Source: a virus. From it: 50,071 nucleotides of DNA. A program made the position numbers and the translations under genes. Positions within the stretch are counted from its first letter, which is position 1. Each line of letters starts with the position of its first letter. The stretch lies in IMG/VR virus record IMGVR_UViG_3300028920_000008, positions 1-50,071 of that record; one strand, 5' to 3'. The notes beneath the pieces are model-generated. The model ran no database searches. It was not told the origin of the DNA and was given only the letters and a program-made list of their open reading frames with translations. Below, one piece after another: positions 22,523 to 30,292 of the stretch.

Positions 22523-24115
22523 ATGTGCGACGTAGTAGAAAAATATTTCCCAAAGCAACCGCCATTTAACGGAAAACCACGCGATGCCCAGGGAGATGTG
22601 ATAGAGCGCATGTATCAGGCCGTCGTTGGGGGTAAGCGATTCTTAGTAATCGCTGCCCCCACCGGAGCTGGTAAAAGCGCGATACTATACACTCTTGCAA
22701 ATGCTATTTGCGATCTGAATGGCGTTGACCACAGACTTGATGGAAGCGGTGCGATATTCACAACGTCACAAAAAGTCTTGCAAGATCAGTATGAAGAAGA
22801 TTTTCAAGACATGTTTGTAATGAAGGGCAGGGGGAACTATCCATGCAAACAGCCAGTCGAGTCAGAAGAATCGAACAACTGTGATGCAGGGATATGCCTG
22901 TTCAGAGAAACAAAACCAGACTGCGATACCTCTTGTCCATACAAGCAAGCAAAAATACAAGCACAACTTAGCAAGTTGATTGTAACAAATTTTGCTTACT
23001 TTATCGGAGAAAGCAACAACGTAAACGCCTTTGGAAAGAGGCGTGTTTTGATGATAGATGAAGCGCACAACATAGAGTCTGCATTGATGAGCTATGTTGA
23101 GTGTGGCATATCAGAGGCCGGCCTGAAGTTTTGCGGGCTGGAGAGGATAGTGCCAATATTTGATCGCTTCGGCCAGTACGAAGATTTTCTTGTCCAGCTA
23201 TCAAAAGATGCAAAAGAAAGAGCAATTGACCTTAAAGGCGAGATGGAGCAAAATCCTAGCACTGTCTTTACCGACAAGGCAAAGCAATACGATAGGGCCA
23301 TGAAGCTTTTTCAGAAAACATCTTTCATAAGATTTCACGCAGAAACATGCAAGTGGATACCAGACGCCGATGCAGACAAAAGGAAGGTTGTTTTTAAGCC
23401 GATAAATGTAAGCCCATTTGCAAGAAATCTTGTGTTTGCATTTGGCGACATCAACATTCTTTCTTCTGCCACAATCAGCAAGAGCTACGTCAAAAACTGT
23501 CTTGGAATCCCAGATAGCGACTTCGAATATTTCGAGGTTCCATCTACGTTTCCCGTAGAAAACAGGCCAATCTACGCCATGAACGCTGGAAAGATGGGCT
23601 ACAGATATCTTGAGAAATCGCTTCCAAATATAGTCAGGAAAATAGATGCGATTATAGATCAATTCCCCGACAGCAAAGGGATAATACATGCTACTTCATA
23701 CAAGATAGCAAAGTATGTCTCGTTGCACTCAAGACATGCTGAAAGATTTATATCGCACAACTCTGTAGATAGGATAGAGAGGCTAAGGGATCATATGAAA
23801 TCTCCAGAGCCAACAATACTTCTGTCTCCATCGATGACAGAAGGTGTAGACCTGAAGGGCGATCTTTCTCGCTTCCAGATTATTGTAAAAATCCCATACG
23901 CTTCACTTGGGGACAAACAGATAAAAGCCAGAATGGAAGAAGATAAAATCTGGTATGCCAATCTCGCCGCCGTCACCCTGATGCAAGCATATGGAAGATC
24001 AATAAGGAGCAAATCTGATACGGCGATTACTTTTGTTCTTGACTCTGCATTCAAGTATTTTGTAAAAAGCAACGATCATCTCTTTTGCAATTGGTTTAAG
24101 GAGGCAATTAGATGA
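22523..24115 (+). CDS. XPD/DinG-type Fe-S DNA helicase
   Basis: 530 aa, ATG at 22523. Superfamily 2, 5'-to-3' helicase family. Walker A APTGAGKS (45-52). Fe-S-domain cysteines between motifs I and II: C108, C120, C125, C134, C138 (YPCKQPVE, NNCDAGIC, PDCDTSCPY). IVTNFAYF precedes the DEAH box MIDEAHNIE (177-185). SATIS, MTEGVDLKGD and the arginine-finger motif AYGRSIRS are in the second RecA domain. It likely opens forks, R-loops or recombination intermediates. Its stop overlaps the next ATG (ATGA). Strong family assignment; the precise role is inferred. Confidence 0.9.
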   Translation: MCDVVEKYFPKQPPFNGKPRDAQGDVIERMYQAVVGGKRFLVIAAPTGAGKSAILYTLANAICDLNGVDHRLDGSGAIFTTSQKVLQDQYEEDFQDMFVMKGRGNYPCKQPVESEESNNCDAGICLFRETKPDCDTSCPYKQAKIQAQLSKLIVTNFAYFIGESNNVNAFGKRRVLMIDEAHNIESALMSYVECGISEAGLKFCGLERIVPIFDRFGQYEDFLVQLSKDAKERAIDLKGEMEQNPSTVFTDKAKQYDRAMKLFQKTSFIRFHAETCKWIPDADADKRKVVFKPINVSPFARNLVFAFGDINILSSATISKSYVKNCLGIPDSDFEYFEVPSTFPVENRPIYAMNAGKMGYRYLEKSLPNIVRKIDAIIDQFPDSKGIIHATSYKIAKYVSLHSRHAERFISHNSVDRIERLRDHMKSPEPTILLSPSMTEGVDLKGDLSRFQIIVKIPYASLGDKQIKARMEEDKIWYANLAAVTLMQAYGRSIRSKSDTAITFVLDSAFKYFVKSNDHLFCNWFKEAIR

Positions 24116-24546
24116 GCAAGAATAATACTGACTCCATAAAGATTGTCAGTATTCCATACAATCACGATATGGAGAAAATCAGCGAGACAACATCAAAAAT
24201 CGACGGAAGAACTCTTTCGTCAAGCGTGGCTGTTGGGCTTGGAAGTTTGTGCAATCTTTTGGAACCGTTCATATCTTATAGAGAAGTGTTGATGAGAAAT
24301 AGAATATCAAAGGCAAGGTCGCTTGCGCTCAAGGTAGATGCAACAGACGGTGTAAGCGAAAAAGAAAAAGAAAAAGCGATGAGCGATATAAATTCAATAA
24401 TATCTGGGGCAGAGAAAACGCTTGTTGCGCTTAGACACTTGGAACCAATAAGAGAAGCGATAATAAAATATACAAGAGATTTGCCAGGAAGCGGTGTGTA
24501 CGATCTCAAGCAAAAAGTAACCATATGGATCGATATAGACGAATGA
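24112..24546 (+). CDS. Unknown helical protein
   Basis: 144 aa, ATG at 24112, coupled to the helicase stop. Long helices (EVLMRNRISKARSLALKVDA, KEKEKAMSDINSIISGAEKT) and a short C-terminal strand. Possibly a helicase or primase partner. Not recognised. Confidence 0.5.
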   Translation: MSKNNTDSIKIVSIPYNHDMEKISETTSKIDGRTLSSSVAVGLGSLCNLLEPFISYREVLMRNRISKARSLALKVDATDGVSEKEKEKAMSDINSIISGAEKTLVALRHLEPIREAIIKYTRDLPGSGVYDLKQKVTIWIDIDE

Positions 24547-24558
24547 GGAGGTTCTTCT

Positions 24559-24786
24559 GTGATACCAAAAGAAAAGGTCGAAGATGTAATTGTCGTAACC
24601 GCCAGGAGCAAGAATCAATTTCAGATACAGCTAAGGCAGGTTATAAACACTTTCGGGATGGACAGGATAAAGATCATTGGATCTGGTGTCCAGCATATAA
24701 GGCAGGCGATAAACCTTCACGCAATCATAGTTGTGAAGGAAAAATCAGATACGCGCAAAAAAGTCTCAACAGCATCTAATGGGTAA
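24559..24786 (+). CDS. Candidate Alba-like nucleic-acid-binding protein
   Basis: 75 aa, GTG start at 24559 behind GAGGAGG. The order strand-helix-strand-helix-strand reads VEDVIVVTARS, NQFQIQLRQVINTFG, DRIKIIGSG, VQHIRQAINLH, AIIVVKEKS. The G-S-G turn before the second helix and the basic end resemble the Alba fold of archaeal chromatin and RNA-binding proteins, though helix lengths are short. It sits just before the primase. The Alba link is a fold-level guess and needs a profile search or model. Confidence 0.4.
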   Translation: MIPKEKVEDVIVVTARSKNQFQIQLRQVINTFGMDRIKIIGSGVQHIRQAINLHAIIVVKEKSDTRKKVSTASNG

Positions 24787-24798
24787 TGGAGGGTTTAG

Positions 24799-27363
24799 TT
24801 GATATCTTACACCATACAGGGTGTAGATGTTCTTGAAGAAAAGTCTGTGTCTGGAGATAATGAATCTCTTTGCACTTGTCCTTCTTGCGGAAGACAAAAA
24901 CTGTATATTAATAAATCTGGCGGAGAGAAAGATGGGCTTTTCGAATGCAAAGTCTGCGGACTCTCTGGAAAAGTAGAAAACCACAATAGCACTTCGCGAA
25001 AAAAGAGCATCAAGCCAGAAAAGAAAAAAGACCAAATAAGCGATGAGGTCGTACACAGATATATAGACAAGCTTGTAAACTCATGCAAGATTAATGAGTT
25101 TGTCAGATCCTATTTCTCAAAAAAGAAGATACCAATTGGATTGGTGGAACAATACAGAATAGGATATTCTGAAGAGCTACCAGATTACGATGATATGAAA
25201 ATCGCAAGGCGGTTGGGCCTTGTGAATGAGAAGCTAAATAACCGCTTTTACAAGCGAATTGTTATGCCGGTTATGGCGAAGGGGCGTTGGGTGTATTTAA
25301 CGTCAAGGGCTGTTGGTATTTCAAGTCCAGCGAAGTATATGGACATAAGTCTAAAGAAAAGAATATTTCGCGAGGATGCAATAGATAGTAATAACAGAAT
25401 ATTTTTATGCGAGGGCATACCAGACACGCTATCAATGATAGCAAATGGATATGATTCTGCAATAGGAATACTTGGCTCTCAAGTTTTCAAGGAAGATTAT
25501 AAGGAAAAGTTAAGAAACAAAGAAATCATTATTTGCTATGACAATGATTTTGCCGGAAGAAGAAGCACTGTTCATATCGCGAACATAATGTCTGCCGCTG
25601 GATCTAGGGTATCATCAATAACACTTGGGGAAGGGCAGGATGTATCTGATTTCTTTGCCGCAAATAAGGGCAAAAAACTAGAGATAGTCCCAATAGAAAA
25701 GATAGAAAAAGAGCAAAAGATACTCCTGTTCTCCAGGGCAGAGCCAAATCTGTTGGTGTATTCGTTTGGTCATTATGAAATCAGGGCAAGTGACATCACG
25801 CCAAGAAAGGGATCTCTAAGGGCTACGGTGTCGGTATTTAATAGTACAAAAATACTTGCATCGTCAAATTTTGATCTTACTTCAATGAGGCTTCGCGCAA
25901 CATACGCAAAAGAGTTTGTTGCAAATGCAAGCGATGTCGCAGAGCCAGAAGCAAAATCGATGTTGATGGATCTTGCAAACGCAATAAAGCAAAATCTGCA
26001 AGAACAGGAAGAAACAGCAGAAGAAAAACAAGTATATATAATGAGCGATAAGGAGAAGGAAAGCGCACAAAAGATGTTGTGCGACCCGCTCCTACTATAT
26101 AGGATAAAACGCGCACTTGATAGACAGGAGGTTGTTGGGGAGGATATAAACAAACTGTTGTTATATTTGATATACACATCTCGCCTAATGAAAAAGCCGA
26201 TATCGTGTCTAATCAAAGGACTCTCAAGTTCTGGAAAAACATATTTGATGGGCAAGGTTTTGAGCCTTATTCCACCAGAGGGCCACATCACAATCCAACA
26301 GGCAACTGGCCGTGCGCTGTATTATATGGGAGAGCTTGATTTAAAACACAAGATGATAATTATAGGCGAGATGCACGGAGCAGAAGAAACACAATATTCT
26401 TTGCGAGAGGCACAGGATGGAATTGGTGAGGGCGACCTGATTATTGCTACCGTAGAAAAGGATCCTGATACAAACCAGAATCAAACGGTAATAAAGAGGG
26501 TTGCTGGCCCGTGCGGATTTGTTTCATCGACAACTTCGGTTGAAATTAATCCAGAAAACGAGACAAGAAACTTTTCTATATATGTAAAAATAGATGAAAA
26601 CAAAGTAAAAGATACTGCATCAACGCTTGTAGACAAATATCTTGGCAAGTCTAACGTATTATCGCAAGATGAACTTCTGTTGTTTCACAACGCACAGAGA
26701 AGCCTACAAACAAATATGATGGTGCGTATTCCTTATATAAAATACGTGCTAGATAGATTTCCGTCGTCGCCAATCAGGGTCATGCGGGACAGGGTTAGAT
26801 TTTGTGTGTTGCTTGAGACAATAGCAATAATACATCAGTTCCAAAGAGAAATATCAGAAGATGAAGATGGACAAAGATGGATAACAGCTTCAATATCTGA
26901 TTACAACATAGCACTCGCCTTGATGAACGAGATCTTGGTTGAGACAATCTATGAATTGCCAGCCAAGTCAAGAGAGATATATAGTGTTGTTGTTGAGATG
27001 AGAGATGAATTTGTAGAAAACTCAGACACGTCGTCCATAATAGACGATGAAGATAAGGCAAAATTATTCAACGCAACATATAAGCAAATAGGCGAAAGAA
27101 TGAACATGAAGGCGGCTGATATCAGAAGGTGGTCAAAGCCGCTTTTTGAGGCCGGCTATTTCGAATATGCCGATACTGGAGAAAAAAACTCTGGAGGAAG
27201 GGGGAAGCAAACAAAATTGATTCCTGTTGACAAGGAATTTTACCACGGATTCCTTCCTTCTCCAGATGAGATTGCAAATTATTTCGGCATGTTTGATGAG
27301 ACACTATACAATCCAATAACAGGAGAAACAAGAGAAATAGAAAGGATGGAGGTAGACCTTTGA
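24799..27363 (+). CDS. Primase-helicase (zinc finger, TOPRIM and AAA+/SF3-like ATPase)
   Basis: 854 aa, TTG start at 24799 behind GGAGGG. Residues 25-55 hold a primase zinc ribbon (CPSCGRQ with C27, C30; ECKVCG with C50, C53). TOPRIM follows, with Glu205 in FLCEGIPDT and the DND acids at about 248-250 in IICYDNDFAGRR. After a linker comes a C-terminal NTPase: Walker A GLSSSGKT (474-481) and Walker B MIIIGEMHG (519-527), where Glu stands at the usual Asp position. A C-terminal winged-helix-like region (KQIGERMNMKAADIRRWSKP) follows. It would prime and unwind at the phage fork. No separate replicative helicase or DNA polymerase was recognised, so host polymerase is likely used. Confidence 0.85.
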   Translation: MISYTIQGVDVLEEKSVSGDNESLCTCPSCGRQKLYINKSGGEKDGLFECKVCGLSGKVENHNSTSRKKSIKPEKKKDQISDEVVHRYIDKLVNSCKINEFVRSYFSKKKIPIGLVEQYRIGYSEELPDYDDMKIARRLGLVNEKLNNRFYKRIVMPVMAKGRWVYLTSRAVGISSPAKYMDISLKKRIFREDAIDSNNRIFLCEGIPDTLSMIANGYDSAIGILGSQVFKEDYKEKLRNKEIIICYDNDFAGRRSTVHIANIMSAAGSRVSSITLGEGQDVSDFFAANKGKKLEIVPIEKIEKEQKILLFSRAEPNLLVYSFGHYEIRASDITPRKGSLRATVSVFNSTKILASSNFDLTSMRLRATYAKEFVANASDVAEPEAKSMLMDLANAIKQNLQEQEETAEEKQVYIMSDKEKESAQKMLCDPLLLYRIKRALDRQEVVGEDINKLLLYLIYTSRLMKKPISCLIKGLSSSGKTYLMGKVLSLIPPEGHITIQQATGRALYYMGELDLKHKMIIIGEMHGAEETQYSLREAQDGIGEGDLIIATVEKDPDTNQNQTVIKRVAGPCGFVSSTTSVEINPENETRNFSIYVKIDENKVKDTASTLVDKYLGKSNVLSQDELLLFHNAQRSLQTNMMVRIPYIKYVLDRFPSSPIRVMRDRVRFCVLLETIAIIHQFQREISEDEDGQRWITASISDYNIALALMNEILVETIYELPAKSREIYSVVVEMRDEFVENSDTSSIIDDEDKAKLFNATYKQIGERMNMKAADIRRWSKPLFEAGYFEYADTGEKNSGGRGKQTKLIPVDKEFYHGFLPSPDEIANYFGMFDETLYNPITGETREIERMEVDL

Positions 27364-27530
27364 TTGGCGATGGGGAGCAAAAAAAAGGATCGCATCTTAG
27401 TCACGTTCTTGATAAGTTAGCAAGTCTCGACGAAGAAACAAAAAAAAGACTGGAAGAAGTGAAACATATTAGCGCTCCAGATGAAAACAAGAATACATTT
27501 ATCTTCAACGACAAAAGGAATGCCAAATAA
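27360..27530 (+). CDS. Small acidic/basic protein (56 aa)
   Basis: Frame from the TTG at 27360, behind GGAGG at about 27349, overlapping the primase stop. It ends at 27530, overlapping the next ATG (TAATG). Helical and charged (LSHVLDKLASLDEETKKRL). Coupling on both sides supports translation. Function unknown; perhaps a primase partner. Confidence 0.5.
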   Translation: MIGDGEQKKGSHLSHVLDKLASLDEETKKRLEEVKHISAPDENKNTFIFNDKRNAK

Positions 27531-27727
27531 TGGAAAGACTAGAAACATCGATATACTTAGATGAAAGCCTTGACGATGGATGTGTAAGAGTTTCGTTTGA
27601 CGCAAAAACAAAAGAAAGAATGATATTTGTGTCGGCAGATTTGTTTGAAGAAGTTGAGGCGGGCAACATTCCGGATGTTCTGGCGGATGAAATAAAAAAG
27701 GGAAGGAACGGGAAAAGCCCGATATAA
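27530..27727 (+). CDS. Unknown small protein
   Basis: 65 aa, ATG at 27530 coupled to the previous stop. Beta strands first (RLETSIYLDESLDDGCVRVS), then an acidic helix (ADLFEEVEAGNIPDVLADEI). Last gene before the 580-bp repeat-rich spacer. Not recognised. Confidence 0.5.
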   Translation: MERLETSIYLDESLDDGCVRVSFDAKTKERMIFVSADLFEEVEAGNIPDVLADEIKKGRNGKSPI

Positions 27728-27730
27728 TGT

Positions 27731-27765
27731 ATCACTTGGGGGAAAATTTGAATTTTTGTGGAGAT
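27731..27765 (+). other. Shared spacer signature (copy 4, primary sequence only)
   Basis: ATCACTTGGG (27731-27740), 16 nt ending in a T run, then TGTGGAG: matches the elements at 13140, 14912 and 17210. The flanking stems seen there are not found here; only a small CGGG-AAAAG-CCCG hairpin lies just upstream (about 27709-27721). Confidence 0.4.
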
Positions 27766-27821
27766 TTTTACCGCAAGATATCTCAGATGATAGCCAAATC
27801 TGGAATGGGCATCTATCTAAA

Positions 27822-28200
27822 CTTTGTGAATTGTTTCACAGAAAACCGTTCAAACCGTTCAAATCGGCTGTACGGTTTAGTTAGGTGCAACTAACTTATA
27901 TATATGTTTGATATATATAGGATTAACAGTTTGTGAATTGTTTCACAGAAAACCGTTCAAAAGATCCGGGAGGTTCAAGGGTATAGTTAGAGAAGCGAAA
28001 AATAACCCATCCTCTTTCCAGAGATTTTTGGCAATCGGGGGAAAAAACTTAACTCGTTATTTTTCAACGACCTTCCAGTTGCCCCCGCTTGATACCGTGA
28101 ACGGTTTAACAGTTTTGTTAACTTGTTTGTTTTCAATGACTATAAACCGTACAAGCGATTTGAACGGTTTGAACGGTTTTCCGTGAAAAGATTCACAAAG
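27822..28200. repeat. Repeat-rich non-coding block with 60-bp inverted ends
   Basis: Bases 27822-27881 and the reverse complement of 28141-28200 match at about 54 of 60 positions. A third copy of 32 bp (27823-27854 = 27930-27961, exact) lies inside. Each copy has the palindrome TGTGAATTGTTTCACA or a variant plus tandem CCGTTCAAA units. The core also has a GTTAG/CTAAC hairpin at 27880 and TATATAT arms at 27898-27920. No gene is convincing in 27728-28281. An origin with iterons, or an operator cluster dividing two gene blocks, is likely. No target-site duplication is seen, which argues against a recent insertion. Confidence 0.55.
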
Positions 28201-28281
28201 TCGGGCGGGTTCGGCGCTCAACTAGAGAATCCGCGTTCAATATGCGTTGTTAACTGACTTGTTAACATAGATGGGGTTTTG

Positions 28282-28314
28282 ATGAACAAACCAAAGGAAA
28301 GGTTGAGATGTTGA
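28282..28314 (+). other. Possible 10-aa leader peptide
   Basis: ATG at 28282 opens MNKPKERLRC and stops at 28314, overlapping the next gene's ATG at 28308. Two GTTAAC palindromes lie upstream (28240-28257). A short frame overlapping a start codon may couple or attenuate translation. Confidence 0.3.
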
Positions 28315-28547
28315 AACCTATCATTAGATGGGGAGTTATGTGGAGTCACAAGAATAGAAAGGATGGTGCTTGCAAGCATATTATTTGCGAGAACGGGATA
28401 CCGCCGTTGTTTAGAACGCGAAAAGAGGCCAGAGAATTTATAGCCAAAACCTACGGTTACATAAAAGATAGTCCGACATTAAGAAAAGAACCTCACGGAT
28501 GGCGTATGCCCGTTCCTATTAGGGTAGAGATAAGACGCTGGTCTTAA
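28308..28547 (+). CDS. Unknown small basic protein
   Basis: 79 aa, ATG at 28308 behind AAAGGTTGAG. Basic (WSHKNRKDGACKHII; RTRKEAREFIAKTYGY), with a strand-helix pattern reminiscent of small AP2/integrase-type DNA-binding modules, though not enough to name. First gene after the repeat block and of the more GC-rich accessory cluster. Confidence 0.45.
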   Translation: MLKPIIRWGVMWSHKNRKDGACKHIICENGIPPLFRTRKEAREFIAKTYGYIKDSPTLRKEPHGWRMPVPIRVEIRRWS

Positions 28548-28582
28548 TGACCGCGCCCACCCGTGGATGAAAGGAGAGAACG

Positions 28583-28960
28583 ATGGACGCAGTAAACGCT
28601 GCTGGCTTCTACAACAGGGAAACTATCGAGTCTTTGCGCGAGCTTCACCCGAGCGCTGTGAACGTAACATGCTTGATCGACTCGCATGAAGCTATTCGCG
28701 CCGAGCTTGAAGCGCGTGGAAGGGATCTGGATGAGTCTGAAATTGATATAGTCAATATCCGTGCCAAGCTCAAGGCGAAGGACAAACAACTCAAGCGGGC
28801 GATTGAGATTGCAAGGGAGGCGCTTAGCCCGAGGCCAGAATGTGAACACGACAACGTTGGTATATGTTCTGCTTGCCGCTCTCTGTTTTCGTGGGGAGAA
28901 AGAACACGAGATAGAAAGCTATCCGAACTCGACGAGATGGAAAAGGACGGTGGAATATGA
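28583..28960 (+). CDS. Tandem paralog 1 (coiled-coil protein)
   Basis: 125 aa, ATG at 28583 behind AAAGGAGAG. It carries the family core IRAKLKAKDKQLKRAIEIAR (about 52-71) and the tail KLSELDEMEKDGGI that recur in the next three genes. A CEHDNVGICSACRS stretch between core and tail has four Cys/His that could bind zinc. The untranslated leader (28551-28576) is repeated almost exactly before paralog 2, direct evidence of duplication. Function unknown; coiled coil suggests oligomers. Confidence 0.6.
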   Translation: MDAVNAAGFYNRETIESLRELHPSAVNVTCLIDSHEAIRAELEARGRDLDESEIDIVNIRAKLKAKDKQLKRAIEIAREALSPRPECEHDNVGICSACRSLFSWGERTRDRKLSELDEMEKDGGI

Positions 28961-28967
28961 CCACGGG

Positions 28968-29156
28968 GCTGTGTCCGCGAAAGCGGTGGGCATGGGAGTT
29001 GCCGGTTCGCAAAGTACACGCGGGCGAAGTCAAACGCAAGCGTTGGTGATTGAGGCAACACACAGCACGGGCGCGGGGATTGTCCGAGTGCAACGGGCAG
29101 CGCAGAGACATTTGCACCCGCAGTGATGCGCGATTCACAGAAGCGCACCCGCGCCC
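28968..29156 (+). ncRNA. Two-domain structured RNA between paralogs 1 and 2
   Basis: Domain A: GCTGTGT/ACACAGC (28968-28974/29060-29066) encloses the hairpin CCGC-GAAA-GCGG (28975-28986, a GNRA tetraloop). It also encloses GTTGCC/GGCAAC (28998-29003/29054-29059), which holds TTCGC/GCGAA (29006-29010/29024-29028) and AACG/CGTT (29033-29044). Domain B: GGGCGCGGG/CCCGCGCCC (29069-29077/29148-29156) encloses GTGCAA/TTGCAC (29088-29093/29112-29117) and TGCGC/GCGCA (29127-29131/29143-29147). Every listed stem is perfect, and the architecture parallels 12989-13170. Confidence 0.55.
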
Positions 29157-29178
29157 ACCCGTGATGAAAGGAGAGATG

Positions 29179-29511
29179 ATGAGCGAACGGACTCAAGAGC
29201 AAAAACAGTACGATTGTCCGACGTGCCAACGCGCAGACGCCGCAATCGCTATTTCGTCTGCGTGCAGCCTGTCGGTCACAGATGCGGCGATTCTGTTGCG
29301 CGATCTAGGTGGGTGGGCTGACCTTGAGCGCGAAATATCCACACTCCGCGCCAAGCTCGAAGCGAAGGACAAATATCTCAAGCGGACGATTGAGATTGCG
29401 AGAGTTGGCCTGGAAAAGTGGGCAGAAGAAACAAGTGTTTACGAACACGGGCTTGCGGCGGCAAAAATGCAATCCGAACTCGACGCGATGGAAAATGGCG
29501 GTGGAGAATGA
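29179..29511 (+). CDS. Tandem paralog 2 (coiled-coil protein)
   Basis: 110 aa from the ATG at 29179; the in-frame ATG at 29176 is too near the AGGAG site. CPTCQRAD near residue 13 is a CxxC knuckle. The family core is LRAKLEAKDKYLKRTIEIAR (about 55-74) and the tail is SELDAMENGGGE. Couples to paralog 3 by an ATGA overlap. Function unknown. Confidence 0.6.
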   Translation: MSERTQEQKQYDCPTCQRADAAIAISSACSLSVTDAAILLRDLGGWADLEREISTLRAKLEAKDKYLKRTIEIARVGLEKWAEETSVYEHGLAAAKMQSELDAMENGGGE

Positions 29512-29993
29512 AAACACCAAAAGAGCTTGAATGCGCCATTAGGCAATATAGACACAATGACGATAATACAAAACTATTGCCAGGAGATGTCGGGCAATTT
29601 GTTATTGGGCTTGACCACGATAAGACTGTCGTGGTGTTCAACACCATCTACGCCAAGCTCGAAGCGTGCGAGAATGAGCTTGCCGAAATGGATGCGAGTT
29701 TTGAGCTTTACGACCAATCAATACGAGAGCTAACGACGTTCTATCACAAGGAACACCCAAAAGAAAAAGAGGAGCGGCGGTACCCTAGAACATCGAAGTT
29801 GGTCGCATGGGCGGTGGCGATAATAGAGCGAGAGCGCAAAGACAAGCGACTGGCAATTGAGATTGCAAAGAAACTAGTTGGACATATTCGGAAGATACCC
29901 GTTGGAATTTCAACTGTTGAGTTTTCGGACTTCAATGAAGTAAACAGACTGCGGGATCAACTCGACGCAATGGAAAAGGACGGTGGAGAATGA
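29508..29993 (+). CDS. Tandem paralog 3 (diverged, longer)
   Basis: 161 aa from the ATG at 29508, overlapping the previous stop. The family core is diverged (ERERKDKRLAIEIAKKL, about 110-126) but the tail RDQLDAMEKDGGE is kept. An additional N-terminal region contains VVVFNTIYAKLEACENEL. The ATGA junctions tie it to both neighbours. Unknown function. Confidence 0.55.
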   Translation: MKTPKELECAIRQYRHNDDNTKLLPGDVGQFVIGLDHDKTVVVFNTIYAKLEACENELAEMDASFELYDQSIRELTTFYHKEHPKEKEERRYPRTSKLVAWAVAIIERERKDKRLAIEIAKKLVGHIRKIPVGISTVEFSDFNEVNRLRDQLDAMEKDGGE

Positions 29994-30292
29994 GCATACC
30001 AAAACAAAGTGATTTTTTTGGCATCCCTGTTTTTGTCAGCGAATATGTGGACAATGTTTATCTTATTGCAAAGAACATAGAGCAAATTGACGCTATCAGT
30101 GCGAGCCTGAACGTAGAAAATGAAAATGCCAAACTCCGCGCCAAGCTAGATGCGAGGGACAAGTTCCTCAAGCGGGCGATTGAGATTGCTAGGTGGCGCG
30201 GTGAAGCCATTCCGATAGAAGCGTTTGAAAGTAGCCGAATCAGGCGAGAGAACTTCGAACTTGATAACATGGAAAAGGAGCTGTCAAAATGA
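29990..30292 (+). CDS. Tandem paralog 4 (coiled-coil protein)
   Basis: 100 aa, ATG at 29990 overlapping the previous stop. Core LRAKLDARDKFLKRAIEIAR (about 49-68) and tail ELDNMEKELSK match the family. N-terminus SDFFGIPVFVSEYVDNVYLI differs from the other copies. Ends in an ATGA overlap with the next gene. Confidence 0.6.
   Translation: MSIPKQSDFFGIPVFVSEYVDNVYLIAKNIEQIDAISASLNVENENAKLRAKLDARDKFLKRAIEIARWRGEAIPIEAFESSRIRRENFELDNMEKELSK

Noticed and set aside
27908-28186. 92-aa plus-strand frame through the repeat block
   Set aside because: It runs through inverted and direct repeats, has no good ribosome binding site, and its translation reflects the repeats rather than a protein.
27822-28200. 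Interpretation of the inverted repeats as a transposon (MITE)
   Set aside because: No target-site duplication flanks the ends (left ATCTAAA, right TCGGGCG), no second copy was seen elsewhere in the genome, and the third internal copy fits iterons better.
28308-28547. AP2/integrase-like DNA-binding domain in the 79-aa protein
   Set aside because: Strand-helix pattern is suggestive but too short and lacking the key conserved residues; kept as unknown.
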